Of a DNA stretch of 64,000 nt, positions 13,001 to 28,000 are shown one piece after another (position 1 is the stretch's first letter; the number at the start of each line of letters is the position of its first letter). Source of the DNA: Anisakis pegreffii (lineage: Eukaryota > Nematoda > Chromadorea > Rhabditida > Anisakidae); assembly GCA_035041965.1 (NCBI GenBank), contig JAPYMA010001130.1, positions 92,691 to 156,690 on the forward strand. The letters run 5' to 3'. Both the position numbers and the translations under genes were made by a program. Below the pieces are notes generated by a model. That model had not been told where the DNA came from. It saw only the letters and a list, made by a program, of their open reading frames with translations, and ran no database searches.

Positions 13001-16000
13001 TTCGACAGCTGATGAAAATTCAACTGAGAGCAGCAAATTGTTACCTGAACGATCATTGAAATAGTTTGATGGATTGGCGATGACACAGTTAGTTCGTAGA
13101 TGCCTTCTGTTATCGAAAAGAAAACGCTTGCCTCTGAGAGAAAAATATCTGTTAGAGGCTAATTGACAGTGAACATCACGGCAGAAAGCCTCAAAATCCG
13201 AACATTCTAGTTACTTGATTGAAGGTATTTCATGAAATTCAATGGAGCGAGGTGAATGAATGAGAACAGTGGAGTGATCAATTTTGACATAAAGTTGACT
13301 CCTTATTCGCGAGTGATGAATGAATAGGTGAATTCAATTAATGAAACGTGGAGACTATAAGTGAAGGGAGATGAACAAACAACCGTTAGAACGTGTTTGA
13401 CGATGATCATCAAAGCCAATTGCGTTGTTACGCAGGTGTACCAGTGCACCTGGGATATTTATTGCCGGGTTGAGTGCCTTTATCTCATCTTGCACATTCA
13501 CAAAGTAATTGAAAAAAGTGCTACCGAATAAACCATGATAAGGCACCATCAGTGCAGTCTGCAATAGAATATCTTCGACTATCGGCGAATTTCATCACGG
13601 ATTGCGAAGAAGTTATAGTGGAGTACATACAGTGAATTGAATTTATTGTGGAGTACTTATAGTGAAATGAACTGAACGCTTGAGATATTTTTAAGGGATG
13701 AAGAGCATTGTATCAACATAGAATGAGTAAAAGTGATGAGGTAATGTATCAGCTGTTAGCGATTCACCTCGTCATCGTGAATGACTGAGATATTTCCGAA
13801 TATGGTTTGATTCAGGGAGCTTTCGACTGAATTCCTGAGGCTGAGGAATAAAGACAAAGTGGCTCCAGCTGCGGCATATCGACTGAAGTCTGCCAATGCG
13901 GGATCGGTGGCCACAACAAACAAAGCACTGTCGTCGGGTGAAATTCTGATCGATAACGGACCATTTAGTTCAAATCCTTCATTGACAATGTTCAACTGAA
14001 TAAGAAACAATCATTTTCATGATGATTATTTTTCACGATGGAAGACTTTCGGCGCAATTTAAACCGGTGGTTCTCAAGAAAGTAAATTCTCTATGGAAAA
14101 ATTTCAAGCACACGAAGCTAGTGAGTCAATTTTGGTTACTTTTCCTCATAATTCTCCCATGTTTATTTAAAAACATTTGCGAATGCAATTGCAAGAAATT
14201 GTTTCCAATGCTTTTTTGGCTGCAAACCTTGCAATCAAATGATCACGTCTTGATCTTCTGACTTATTGCTGGTAAGCATTAGAGCAATACAGGTGATAGA
14301 GAATTTCAGTAGATTTTTGAGGGGAACTAGTCATATGCCACATCTTTACAGGCGGGTAAAGCAGGTAGGGGAGGGGGAGGGCTTCGAGTGCAAGAGCGTG
14401 AAAATCACTCATTCACACTGCATCTGTGTTAATAGTTCAACAAAATTGCTGCTGAATATTACCTCATGCGAGATTCCCATAAGGTCCCTTTCGCAACAGT
14501 GTTCCAAATCAGAAAATTGTCAAGATCGAAATGAAACCAGAGAAAAGGATGTAAAAAAAATCCTATACTTACTCGTATTATTGGTGGTGTCATTTGAGGA
14601 GCGAACGAAAAAAGTAGCTCGCGTGGCTGGGCTCTCAAATATGATCCAGTCTCTTCAACATTTATTGTTTGCCTGAAATGTCTGATTGCTGAAAAAACTG
14701 ACTCAAGTTCCCACAAGAGGTATGGTCAGTACTGCGACTGATTATGACCAAACCGAAAAGACATCGTTTTTGATGGAACACAAACCGGACGAGACGTTTG
14801 ATGGAGTTGACACACGAGAACTGAAGAGTTGCAGTGACACTGTCCAGGGTTTCCGCAGCGCTGAATTCGACTCGCATCGTTTTCGATTCGTTTGCGCCGA
14901 TCGATTCGAAACTCTTCAAAAATAAGTGCGAATTTTGGAACGAGCAGAGTTTTCAGAAGCTCACATTATGAGCTCATTGAAGTTATCTACAAAACTAACT
15001 TGTTCAACTTTATCGATGGTCAATTTATCTCGAGGTGTTATCACCTGAACCCAGCATCCAGCCAGCGGAATATCACCGTTATTGTGAAGCCGATACGTCT
15101 CCTCGGCAATACTGCCACGCTTCAGTTTGATTGTCTTCTCATAATCAACATCAAAATCTGCATCCGACCAAGCGATGATTCGTTGTGAAAGATAAACCGA
15201 ACTGTCACACGGTTCACCTGGATGACTGGCGATCTGTGAAAAGTGTCAGTTCAGAAGAATGTGCTGCGGATATCACTTGAATAATCTTTTAGGAATGCGT
15301 ACCCTTTCAAAGCTCTTCGACAAGAAACAGTTTTCAACTGATTGAAATGATCTTCAGTCGTTACTTTCGCAGAATTATAGCGGTATGAAATGCAAAGCAT
15401 AAACTAACCACTTTATAAGTGGAAGCTTCATCACTCGGTATATGCACGAACTCGAAACGACCTTCGCTATCGCTCTCCACTGCAACATCTTCGAAGAGAA
15501 TTCCATTTCGAAAGGTTCGTAAACGAACTGGAACGCGACCGAAGTTCTATAATGTTCTCAAACTAACGAATTTTTTCAGTCATTTGATTACATTCACAAA
15601 TTCTCAAAACTGGTTGATTCACAGACAATTTATAGGGATATAATAGAAATTATGGCGGGTTTCAACAATGAAGCGCTTTCTGATGAGATTAATTATGCCG
15701 AACAGAGAACAGATGGAATCTTTAGCAAAATAATCCGAGATAATTATGAGGCACATCTTTTTAGATGATGAGAAACGAGGAGTGGAAAACGAACGCGCTG
15801 ATCGATGAACTGTACGATTCCTTGTACAGCTCGTTTATTGGTGTCACCAACGTTCGTAAGACGAATGACGATTGGTGAGTACGTCGGCTCTACAGTAAGA
15901 TTCCAGCTGATCGTTGATTCGCCCAATTGCGAGGCCACCGTGACATTGACCGAATACGGTGTTGTACGTCCAATTGGTTTTAGCCATTTTACCATACCAT

Positions 16001-19000
16001 CTGAACTCACTTCCATCCCATCAGCATTTGTCTCCAAATTTAGAATTGTCGTCTCTTCCTGCGTAATTGACAGCCATAATTTTCAAACAATCGAGAAAAG
16101 AATTCATTTTTGTAAAGCTGAATTCCGATGAATTCCAAAAATTGTCAATTGGTAATTTGGGATCGAAAGATTTCATGCTTCATTCTAGAGTTGAATGTTT
16201 TCTGGACATTATCTGAAAATTCCAACAAATTAAGTTTTTTTCTTCAAATCAGAAGTTCTTGAGAACATCGGTGAACGTTTAGCGATTGCAGGGAGCAAAC
16301 CTTCAAAGGGATTTTAACGTTGTATGGCTTCCCTTCGACGGCTTTTGTTAGTTGCGTGTTAGATAAGGTCTGATGATTTATTGATGATGGTATATTCGTC
16401 TGAAAGTAGGAAATAGTTGAAATGGAGAGCTTTTTGCAGAAAAGATAAAGATGCTCGGTCACTTCGTGGATTGATTTCGAGTTAAGTGAACATAAGAGTG
16501 ATACGCAAATGACGTGCACTTTGGCTCATATGTGACAACAGTATAAGCATAAGCGATGTTTCAAGCAATGCATGATACCTGTTCACACAGTATTCCGGAA
16601 CGTCCTGATGGACAAATGCACGTTGGACCAACACAATACCCAGAGCATCTGGTTGGGTCACATTCCACATAAAATGTAAAATGAATCTGCAATCATCTCG
16701 TATTGCATGCGAAATTGATCATTCAAAACCAACAACTTCAAGTCAATGAGCGCATTAGATGGCTAGATTCGTGAGAGTGGAACGTTTAGCTGGAAGGTGA
16801 ATTCTCAGACAATGAATATCAGTGAGATAATTGGAAGCTCGAATAATCATTAGGTAATTAGCAGCAATAATGTACCACTCTTTTATCAACGAATGGTAGC
16901 GCTTTATCAGAACCATATGGAATAATGTTGAAGAGATAACGTCCTGGTAACATCGCTTGTGGTATTTCACATTCAATCCGCGTTGATTTTACGTATCGAC
17001 CAGCTGTTGCCGTACTTCCGTAGAGACATATGTAGTGATTGGATTGCACTCTGCAGAGCATGAATGGCTACGGGTCAAAAACAGTTCACATCAACGGAAA
17101 TAGAAGTCATCATTTTCGAATGCATCATTTCAATCTCAGGAATAGTTCTGTCATGAATCTTAAGAGCTCGCATTCGGCTAACATTTACTCGGAAATTGGT
17201 TTTCGATAATTCCAGACGGTCGATCAAGAAAAGACGACAATGAAACGAATCAATTGGTCTGGAACGAACGTCGGAAAATCATTGCCATAAACAGTGACTT
17301 TAGATGTGCTATTATGATGCACACCGGCGGCTGGTGGCAGAATGAAGAGGGCCACTGAATTTGATTCACATCGAGTATTTGTGCAAAGATCACATGCTGC
17401 TCCACTCCATCCGTCACGACATATGCAAATTCTGAGAAAATTCCCGTTAATTTCCGACGTTGGATACGTTATCCTTCTTGAATGAGATGTTTCAATTTCG
17501 CACTAATGCGGATAAAATCAATTTGTTTCCAGCTGATACAAGACAATTTCCAACCGCTACAATTCCAATTTTGGTTTCAGTTGATGTGTACTTGTAGCGA
17601 CAAAACCTGTTTATCACTAATGGAGAGTAAAATGTGTGATGAATGGTGACCTGTACCGAAATTAACGAGCAAGTTTTTAAAATAATATTTAAAAAACCAC
17701 AAAAGATCAGTAGGAAACTGATTCAATGCTCGCTAACTGAATTCCGAGAACTGCAGTTTGAAGATGTGAAAATTTGAGGGTAACCTTGCACTAGGGTCAC
17801 ACCATCCATGAACGCATCTGCGTTCACACAGCGAACACTGAGCACCTTCGCAAAACGAGCAATCTTCGTCCGAATATCCAGGCAGGCATTCGCATAGATT
17901 TGGCTTTATACATGTGCCAGCATTGGAGCAGTTATTCAGGCGATCGCATACGGCCGTTGAACAGAACGGTGCCGTCCAACCAGTCTCACAAATGCATTCA
18001 CCACCAACACACGAACCATGGTTATTGCAACCGGTCACTGAGCAATTCGTTGTTGGCTGACTACAGTCGACACCTGGAAATTGACGACAAATTTGAAATT
18101 GCAAAACGTTAAAATCGTTGATGTGCACAAAGTTGATTTGAGGTGGTACTCTAAGTAGGAACTACGTATTGCGAAGAAAATAAACAACTGAACACATCCC
18201 AAGCCGTCAGAGACCTGAATTTCTCTTGAACGAGATTGACAAGAATCACGAGATTTAATGGCAAACTAAAGGTGGTAGTGGATGCGAGAAATTTGAATTT
18301 GTAATGTGAAATAGAGATGGAATCGAGCAGATCACCTTGATAGAGTGGATCACATAAGCATTCGTTGAGTGATACACATTGACCATGTGCACTACAGTTT
18401 GATAGAAGTTCACACGACGGCGTCGAACAGTCATCTCCATACCATCCTTCATAGCACTTACAGTGGTTTGGTGCTACGCAATTTCCATTAGTTGAGCAAT
18501 CGTTCAGCGATGAACAATCATTCAATTTCTCCGAACAATTCACTCCACCAAAACCTTGGTCACATTCGCATTCGTTCCGTTCTACGGAATTTCGAATGAT
18601 ATAGCAAAGTAACGAGGCAACAATCAAAAGTCAGCCGGTTTAACAAATATCACCAATAAAACCATCAAGGTCTAATTGATTGAGTACTTCGAAGACCAAA
18701 GAGTTTAAAAGATTCGATTGAGCCATCACAATGCAAGCAACTCTTCTCCATTATTATTACTTTTAAGTGCTCATCTATGTTAATAACCTCTTTTTGCAAG
18801 AATGGACCATGCTGAATGTTAACTGATAGAAACGATATCAGAAGGAGTATTTCTAAGTTCATTACAATCAGGTGCTAAATCGCAAGTGCTTTGAAACGGA
18901 ATGATCAATGAGTGCTTTCGATGAAAATCTTCTCACCGATACAATGCGCATTCATCGTGCAATTTGTCGTCACTTCACAATCATCTGGTGCTGGTGCTGG

Positions 19001-22000
19001 AGAACGTTTTCTGCCGATTGGATCAATATAAGCAATTCCTGAAAACTTATTCGAAGATCATATCCTTGGAATATCAACTCCATTCAAACCTTTTCCGGTT
19101 GGATGCATATATGGGTATTTTGGGTGGGAACAAGACACAAAGTTGTCCTAGCGAGAAGAAAACTATCGGAACTGGAAAAATTTTTTGTTATAATTTGCTC
19201 CTTTGATTCTTCCTGGATGTAATGAGACCCCAAGCAACATATAAAGACTGTTCATGTACCTCTGGAATGATCGATTCTTCCATCGAGGATCCTCTTTTCG
19301 ATAGATTCGCTATTCTCTTGATCGCCCCAATAGTTATTCGTAGCGTCCAGTGCCTGAAAAATGAGCTGCAGGGGATATATTTTGATGCTTTCGATTGCAA
19401 GACATCAACTATTTTTATTTGAGCAATTGGAAGACTGAAACAGTGGTAATGTGCGGAGACAATGTTGGTTGTAAGGAAATGATGCAATATTAATGAAAAT
19501 GGAATAAATATTAAAAGACAACAATTACAGAGTAAAGACAGTCAATGAATTCATAAGTGGGTAGCATTCCTCATGGATATTCTCGGGGTCACTGAGGTTG
19601 AACGCATATGTGAGTATTTGGGACGGGAACGGGACACAAAATTGCCGGAGTCGGCAAAAACCACCGTTACTACGAAAATTCGGGAGAACCGAACAATAAA
19701 ACAGCCTGAAGACCAGAAACAGAAGAGCGCACCCCCCCCACCCAACCCCGCCCGCATAGCTGCATCCGTACGAGATTTATAAATAATCTAGAATGAGTAA
19801 CAGAAGTATGTGAGAACTCACATTACTTTGGAGAAATTCAATTTCCAGATCGAACTTCTCGAGACGATTATCGAATTCGTTATCGTTGATTCTGAACTGC
19901 GACGATCCAACGATCACTGAACCTCGTTGGTTTTCATTGCGCTCGAATATATTATTATGCACACTACCGTTGAGCGGATTGTCGTTGTTGGGTATGATGT
20001 AGAGACACCATGCACCTTTGTTGTGCATCCAAACGTTTTCGGCGATGTCCACGTGAAAAACCTTTGAATGCTGAAATGCATCAGCAAATTCTTCCGAATG
20101 AATCTCCAGCTCAAAGTTTCATACTTTCGAGGGTTGAATCATTATATCAACCGTTTGTGCTACGTTCACAAGTTGAATATTGCCGAAGACATAAATTCAT
20201 GGCGCATCAAACGTCCGTAACTTTGCTGGACGCAGTGCGCTTTCTTTCGGTCGTCGACTTTACTTTTCTCTGTCGCATTTTTCTAAATTCTTTTCCTGTC
20301 TCGTCTTTTCGCCTTTTCGAGGTCCCCTCACAAATGAAAGTCCAAAAATTTAGGCAGGAACGTGTTATCACTTACTATCAAGAATGACTGATGAAAATTC
20401 ATTGATGCAATCAACAAGGTGAGTGCTCTACTGGTCAAATTACTTGCGACTAATTCAATTGACAGTCGAGCTTTCGCACAGTCCATGCTGATCAGAATTT
20501 CACAGCATGGCTTCTCAAATACGCCGTGGTGTTCTGGAATGTAGGATCCTGTTGAGACCCGGAAACAAACCTGATGAGGTGACATCTCGAGTGCTACCGT
20601 ACCACTTTTGGTGTGTTCGTTGTTGTTGATGAAATGATTACGATGGATCTTTGCCTCAACACACGATTCCATTCGCGAATGCACTACGAGATTGCTGTTT
20701 GAGTCGAAACGATTTTCGGTCAGCGTAAACGATGGAATTCGTTGGTTTCCTTGATCGACGCGATCGAGTTCACACTTCAAAAACTCGAAGTGATTACGTA
20801 AATTCTCATCAATTTGAACAGCTCATGAAAGAGTTGGTCAGTTTAAAAGAGTCAGTTTATATCCTTTCATCTTAAGGAACGTTTTAACGTTCTCTGGCAA
20901 CCAACTTAGCTCTCAACTCTCAGAATACATGAAATCGATTTCGACACGATTCTGACAAGGATATGTTTTCTTTTAGCCTCTTTTAGTTCTAAGAAGTTTG
21001 CTATTTTGACGATTTGGACAATTCGCCTTGGTTAGATCACTCAATATGAATTGAAAATTGAAGATTAATTGAATTGAAGATAAATTCGCGAAGCTGTATG
21101 AATTTAAATAGGTTTGTGCTTGTCTGGCGTTTTGTTTAGCATTTATACGATCGCACTAAAACGCTTACACTGAGATATACTCCAACACTTGGAACTGTAT
21201 TTGCATGGAATAGAGATGAACCAATGAATAGAGAATTATATGAGAGCAGATGGATGTGTAATCCACGTTGACCACGTTCTTGCTTCGATATGGAAATATT
21301 CTCAATGTGAATGTTATTTATTGGATATTTTGGATTCTGCACCAGACTCACTGAGAATGATCCACTGTTTTCAATCTGAATAATAATCATTCGTTGCAAG
21401 GAATCAGTTCACTCTTATGATATGGTTAATGTTCATGAGGGATGAACACTGCCAATCGTAAACGACTAGACTGTTCGAAAGCCATGACAGATATTAACAA
21501 GTTTAACATTCATTCGTTGGCTATCGAATAATCAAATTCCCATAGTCAAGAAGAAAGAGTGTCGCTTAAAAAGGTGCTTGCCGAAAGGAGACTCTCACCG
21601 AAACGTTCTGAATGGTTATATTGCCCGTTGGATCTTCGAATTCAATAGCCGTCTCTGCGTTAGATTTTATGGCAACATTCCTGCAAAAAAATAAAATTAA
21701 ATGCTCCGAAGGTTTTCTGTGCTGTAAGGAACACTACTCAGTGTAACTTTCAACAGCATTATTATTTGTTCTCGGTACTATGAAAGCTGAGAAAATTACT
21801 GAAAAATATGGTTTGACTTTTGAAATGTTAAAAACACTGAGAAAAAATTGACGTACCACATGCTGCAAATGTCCCACAGGAAAAAACACTTTTTTTCTAT
21901 ACTTCAATCATTCTAATTTGTTGAATTATTCCAGGAAATGAAATAAATCTCACCTGATTTTTATTGCGCTATCACGCTTAGTGATTCTTATGCCACCACC

Positions 22001-25000
22001 CATAGATGATATTATACTACTTTGACCAAAATTCATGTCTTCAGCAGATTCTCGAGTGATTTCAACACCAAGTTGTAGAGGACGTACAATTTGCAGCCCA
22101 CTGATGTGCACAAATGCTGAGTCAACAATAAGCGCCACATACGCATCTTCCAATATGCAATTACTCGCTACCAATGTACCTCCTAAAATTTATCGATCAC
22201 GGTATTTCGAGCGCCTCATCAAGGAGAATGTCAACCAGACCGGACTTGTAGCTCATTTTACAATTATTAGCTTACAATTAGACAATTCTGAAAACAGCAA
22301 GATTGGTGTATACGAAGAAGTTATTAAAAACCTTCAGATATTAAACATCCTGAAAGATCCGCCGAAGATTGACGGAGGGGAAGGAAAATTGTAAGGTACG
22401 GAGCAAACTCACTTGGTTTCACCACAATACCGGCCCATGAGCCACCTCCAATACCTCTTACAATGATCGGATTATTCGCATTGCCACTTAGATGTAGCGT
22501 TCCTGGAATGAGACTACTGTTCTGGTGTGGTTCACTGAGGACGAATGCTTTTGCTACGATGATATGAGCAAATATTTGGATGATAGATGTTCAGCGAAGA
22601 TTTTTATGGGCAACGAGCACCACTGGTTGCGACATCAAAATGTGCATTTCAGAATTTTTGTTATCAAACATTGCCAGTTCAAAAGAAGTTTAGAATTAGA
22701 ATTACTTCAGAACATCGGCAGATTTCAGATTAAGTGCGAAAGAAAAAATGTGTTTTCAAGAGTTTGTCTACCAATAATGGATGCTCAAATCGATTCACAA
22801 ATGACATTTGACAAACATAAGATTCGACAGAAAGAAGTATGACCAGAAACGACGATTCCACGACCCGCTGCAAAAGACAGCAGAGTTCCTTCCTCGAAGA
22901 CCGATGTCTCACCCTCATCGACGAAAAACGTTTCATTCAGTCTGCAAAAATGTTGGCACTGATCTAACGAAAAGTCCAATTGTTTGTCTTATGCTTGTGC
23001 TTTACATGATCGTGTAATCATCCGAAGGCTCTCTTACGTTCGCGATATTGCAGAACGAGCGAATTGTGACGGCACAATGGGAAGATTTCGATTCGTCGAT
23101 GGAGGAGGATAGCGCAGGAACGGTGTTATTATTGCTGGCATCAACGCTTCGTTCCATCTCGAGTCACAGATTCGTTCAGAGATCTGAAACGAGCTCCTCT
23201 TAAGAAACAAATGAAGTGCTGCAAAAATTTTCGCTCGTCTATCAAACATTACAATCAGTAGTCTTCATTCATTTGATCTCTAATACTGATCAGAGAGCAT
23301 AATCATCGCCATCACAACAGAAGAGTATTCCAAAGCAGATTTTTTGCTTGTGGTAAGATCACGTGATTCTCCGAAGCGATTCTCGATAACATTGACAGAA
23401 GACATCCTATAGCTTGAAAGTTCGAGAAAGCAGTGCTAGAAATCAATGACAATCACATTTCCATAAACTACAGTCTCGAAACGTGAATGCTGTTTTTAGT
23501 TCTGGAACAAAAAAAATTGATAATTGTTTTGACCTCAATCTCTTTGTCGGTACCCCAAAAATTATTCGGTGCTGAGATTAGGGCATTGCCCATTTTGAAG
23601 CCCGTTTTTAGTTCACATTGTGCTTGCACATCCTCGAAACGATTTTGAGTGATATTTGCGTTCGGTACCGATATTAGCATTACATCAACAGCCAGATTTG
23701 CGAGCAACGTGTTCGATGAGAACGATACTTGCGTTGGAGTCGATTGACCAGTTACAACATCGGAGTTCATAATTCGCACGATATTTTCCATTGTGTTCCG
23801 AACGAATGCATTATCATTGATATGTACACGACTCCCTTAAATAATAACTGAACATTCGAAAAGTGTCGCGTAAGACTGATACAGAGACGGTCTGTGGCTA
23901 TATATGTGTAAAGTATGCTTTATTACTGATTCTCCAAAATACATAGTTTTCCATTACAATGCCTCCTCTACCATATTTAAGAAACAAAAGCATTTGCACT
24001 GGGTTGCGAGCCACATTACGAGCCCAAACGGATCTTTGAGTCCGAAATATTCATTGGAATGCAGAAAAAGTTTTGAACATCCCTTTAGAATACCTCAGAA
24101 ATTTTCCCTTCCCAGAATTGAATTTCCGTTTGAGTGCAAAGAATGTGGGTGAAAACAACAAATAGAGGATCATAATTTTACCATCTTCTAATGTGTCCAT
24201 ATCAACGACAGCATTCAAAATGTTCGTCTTGTGCAATTGATTATATGCGAAACGATTTTCTGTTACTTGTATATTCGTGGCAGAATGAAATCGTTTAATC
24301 GATAGTGTCGTTCCTTTATTTCGCGTAAAATTGCATTGTGAAATGCGTAAGTCGCATTTGAACATCTCATTCAAAGTAATCACTCCAACATTATTCATCC
24401 AGAAGTTGCAATTATCCACAGACAGATCTAGCTTTGTTTGTTTCATCGCAGCAATTGCCTCCCTAAATTGTTCTGCTTTAATGGGAAATCTGTACATTAA
24501 ATGAGTGACTAAAGTGAGAGGAGAGTTTTTCTAGTATGATTTTCCACTTCTGTCAACTGAATACAATTGAGAGAATTCATGTCTTCGAGAAAGGTAAACG
24601 AAAATGCAAAAGGAAATAACGATATGAAGAGGAACTCAGGAATGATGCAATGTGCTTCACTTCTTTAAAGATTTTCTATGAGATATCTGTTCCACGAATT
24701 CATTCATTCATCGAAATTTACACCTCAAAAAGCGCTAACCCATTGTGATGAGCAGTGAAATTCGTCGCAATTATCTTGAAACGAGTTCTCTCAGCCGGCA
24801 GTGCACGTAATCCTGCATTCCCGTTGTTAGCAACAACTGAATCACTGATTTGCACCGACGAATCTGCATCGAGAGATGTCACAATGCCGTTGTTTCGATT
24901 CGACAACACTTTAGCACGATTAATATTCAAGTCAACAGATCCGTTCAGTACAATGCCATTGAGATCATTTGATACTGATGTCAAATCGTCGATTTCAATC

Positions 25001-28000
25001 CTAACCTTTAAAATCATTCCTGTACATCACGACTCATCTTTGAAAAACTGTGCAGAGAAATGTGCTAAATTGGAAGTTAAGATTGTGCAAGAGTGCAAAT
25101 TCAAGATTGTTCTTAGGTGAGTCGAATTTTCGGTCTGTTTCGATAAACGATTGATTAAGAATTCATGCAAAAGAAGAAACTGATGGAATTGCTCTCGCTT
25201 AGGTAATTCTTTCTCGTGTTTGAATTATTTTATGGAAGACGAGGACTATTCCCATTCAGCGATGTGAAGTGATCATGTGAACAGTGTCTAGCTGCGAGGA
25301 ATTATTGTTATCCCCACAGTACTACTTGAACAGGCAAGTGAGGAGTGATGCATTGAATGCATTTGTTTAAACATTTAAGTGATGCATTGTATCTGTTTTA
25401 AATATGCCAGGAGCGATGAAATTGTTTTTGAACTGTTTTTTGGACCAAAAAATTCGGAATGTTCGAAATCAACGGCGTTATTGGCATTGATACTCGTGGT
25501 TCGGCAGTAGCCAGTGGCTTATTGTGAGCAGTGAATTTAAAGAAGTAGAAGTGCATTTATAACATGCATTTATTGTGCTTCTTGCTCACATTGCAGCAAA
25601 TGTGATACCTTCTCGTGCGTTCCACCATTTAGGATCAACCCGTTCTGTTTGTTGTTCATAACATTCAACTTTCTAGCTCGATACCTGTTGCTTTCTACCT
25701 GGAAATACCGAAACTTCTAAAATCGTGCATTAGTACGATTCAGTGGATGAAATTTTTTGTGAATGGAGTTTTATTCTAGACTCAGATACAATGAAAGGCT
25801 TCCAGTCAGTATCACTGTTGTAATTAGAGGAAGATATTCGCTGCTTTACTATAATCATTCGGTATTTTTTTTGTATTGTTCTTCTGATCTCCTTTTGATA
25901 TGTCCAAATTTTAACAACTCAACCAAAAACTATATCGCAGTATATGCAGCGAAGTGAATATGCATGCAATAAGCGATATTCTACAATTCTCGCATGATAT
26001 TTATCACCATGATGAATGATTGGCGAGAACGTCTCATAGGAGCACCGTTTTAGTTTTTATCCTAATCAATACCATTTTTACACCAGCAATCATCCAGCCG
26101 TGTTGAGCCTTATTTTTTTTCAGCGCCCAATGAAACAATCTAACTGAATTTCCAATGCATTTTTCACACATTTGTTTCATTGATACGAATCCAGTCGCAT
26201 TTAACATCCCGAATTTTTGCACGATTTCGTTTATTCTCAAACAAGTAAATTGCCCGTTCACACTAACACTAAGTAGATTCAACGATACAATCGTTGATTC
26301 AATTTCAATTTCAAGTAAAACTTCCGCATGGCGATTGAAAGGATCGTGATCACTGTGATACTGAATGCTGCTGCTCCTCTATCTGTTTGACGATTTATTA
26401 CGAAACATGAACATTATTTATATACACACGACGCATTCATTCATGAGATCAATGATGTTTCATAAGTCTCAGTCGTTTTTTGCTGATGAATTAAACCAAT
26501 TTCATAAACCAATTAAACCAATCGACCAGGTCTTTGATCTCTTAACTGTTGAAGACGACACTCAGTGAATAAGGACGCTATGAGAATCATCACAAATCAT
26601 GCGGCCACATACTTTGTACTCAAGTGCAGAGCAAGTTTTACCAACGGATATTCAGTGAATGAGAGGAATGATTTAGATAAAGGAGAGGCATTTGAAAAAC
26701 TTCAAAACTTCGAACAAAACAATGCCATCGGGTGTTCCTTTTGCTGTAGGTTTCTACCTATTAAATGCGAGATATTTTCCAGCCGTGTTTGTCGTATGAA
26801 CTTCTCACGAGAGTGCTATTGGAAGTTGAATCAATCTGATTGAGTAATGTTATCAGGACTATAGATACGTGAGTTCAAAGTGGGTTTTATTGTGGTGTTG
26901 ACCTCAGTTTCGTGGATTCGAAACGTTATTCCATTGGTGTTTGTATCGCTGATGACATGATCCAACTTCGGGAACGGAGGGCCATCGATCAGAATGCCCT
27001 CGTCACTGTTTGATACATTCACATAACTTAGTTCAGATCGTTCGGCTGTACTGCTTACTGCAAATCAATAATTTATTCGATTGCTGTCACCGTGAAGAAT
27101 GCTAGAGTACGTGAAGCCATATTGACTGCTCGAGATGAGCTCGAATGGTTTCACTAAGTAATGTTCGCTGAAACACTCAACAATGAACTCTGAAGTGTTT
27201 CGGAACATTCACGATTCTGTAATACCACACTCAGAAAAGAGATAATTGCTCGCCACTGACGACTTGTTTCTCGTTTTGAACATTTTTTAAAGTGGTGGAA
27301 TTTACTGATTATGATTTTATGATTCGAACAAGTAAGATTTCATGACTGATGAACTGAAAAGAAGAAATGTTTTAGAATGAGGCTAAAACGGAACGTCTTG
27401 TTCAGTTCTTGAATATCAGTGATGATGAAGAATCTGCAATAGCGGTAATGAAAAAAGTTCACCGTTGTTCAAATGGAAGATAAGCCCTTTCCATGTGCTA
27501 TCCAATGCGCACAGTGATACTGGTTCGCGTTTGGTTCCTTTTATATACAATGAACCTGAATTTTCACAAATTTAGAGACTTCCGTCCAACATTTCAACAA
27601 ATCTCTTCATTTATCAATACGAGCATAACAAGTGACCGTCAAATACTGTCTATCGTTCACAGAGAAATATAGTTGTTCACACTAACCAAAAACGAAGATT
27701 CCAGCGTCATCAGCAAACTGCATAACCACTCCAGGTTCGACAGTGACCGTTTGACCGCTCAGAATGGTGACGTTTTGATGAACGCGATACGGTGATTCCG
27801 TTTTGACAAAATACCGTTCGGATTTCTCAGTGGTGACTGCACGTTTTTCCCTCATTTTCTTCACGCTTTCAGTTGGGTGTATCCTTTCCATATGATGCTT
27901 ACGATGCTTGTGAGTTCGAGAACTTGACCGAGACATCTTTCTCTGCTCAAGGCATTTGACTTCACTGAAATACAGAAAATGTTAGCTGTTCAACATTAAA

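Noticed and set aside
20540..20565. Possible intron from the GTTTGT after EMSPHQ to the next AG
   Set aside because: It would be only about 25 nt long; the frame reads through in the same phase, so I kept one exon.
25452..25525. Plus-strand segment reading FEINGVIGIDTRGSAVASGLL, like the phosphoribosyltransferase motif of APRT
   Set aside because: Only about 20 residues, followed by a stop and lying inside an intron of the minus-strand gene; no second matching exon. A relic is possible but unsupported.
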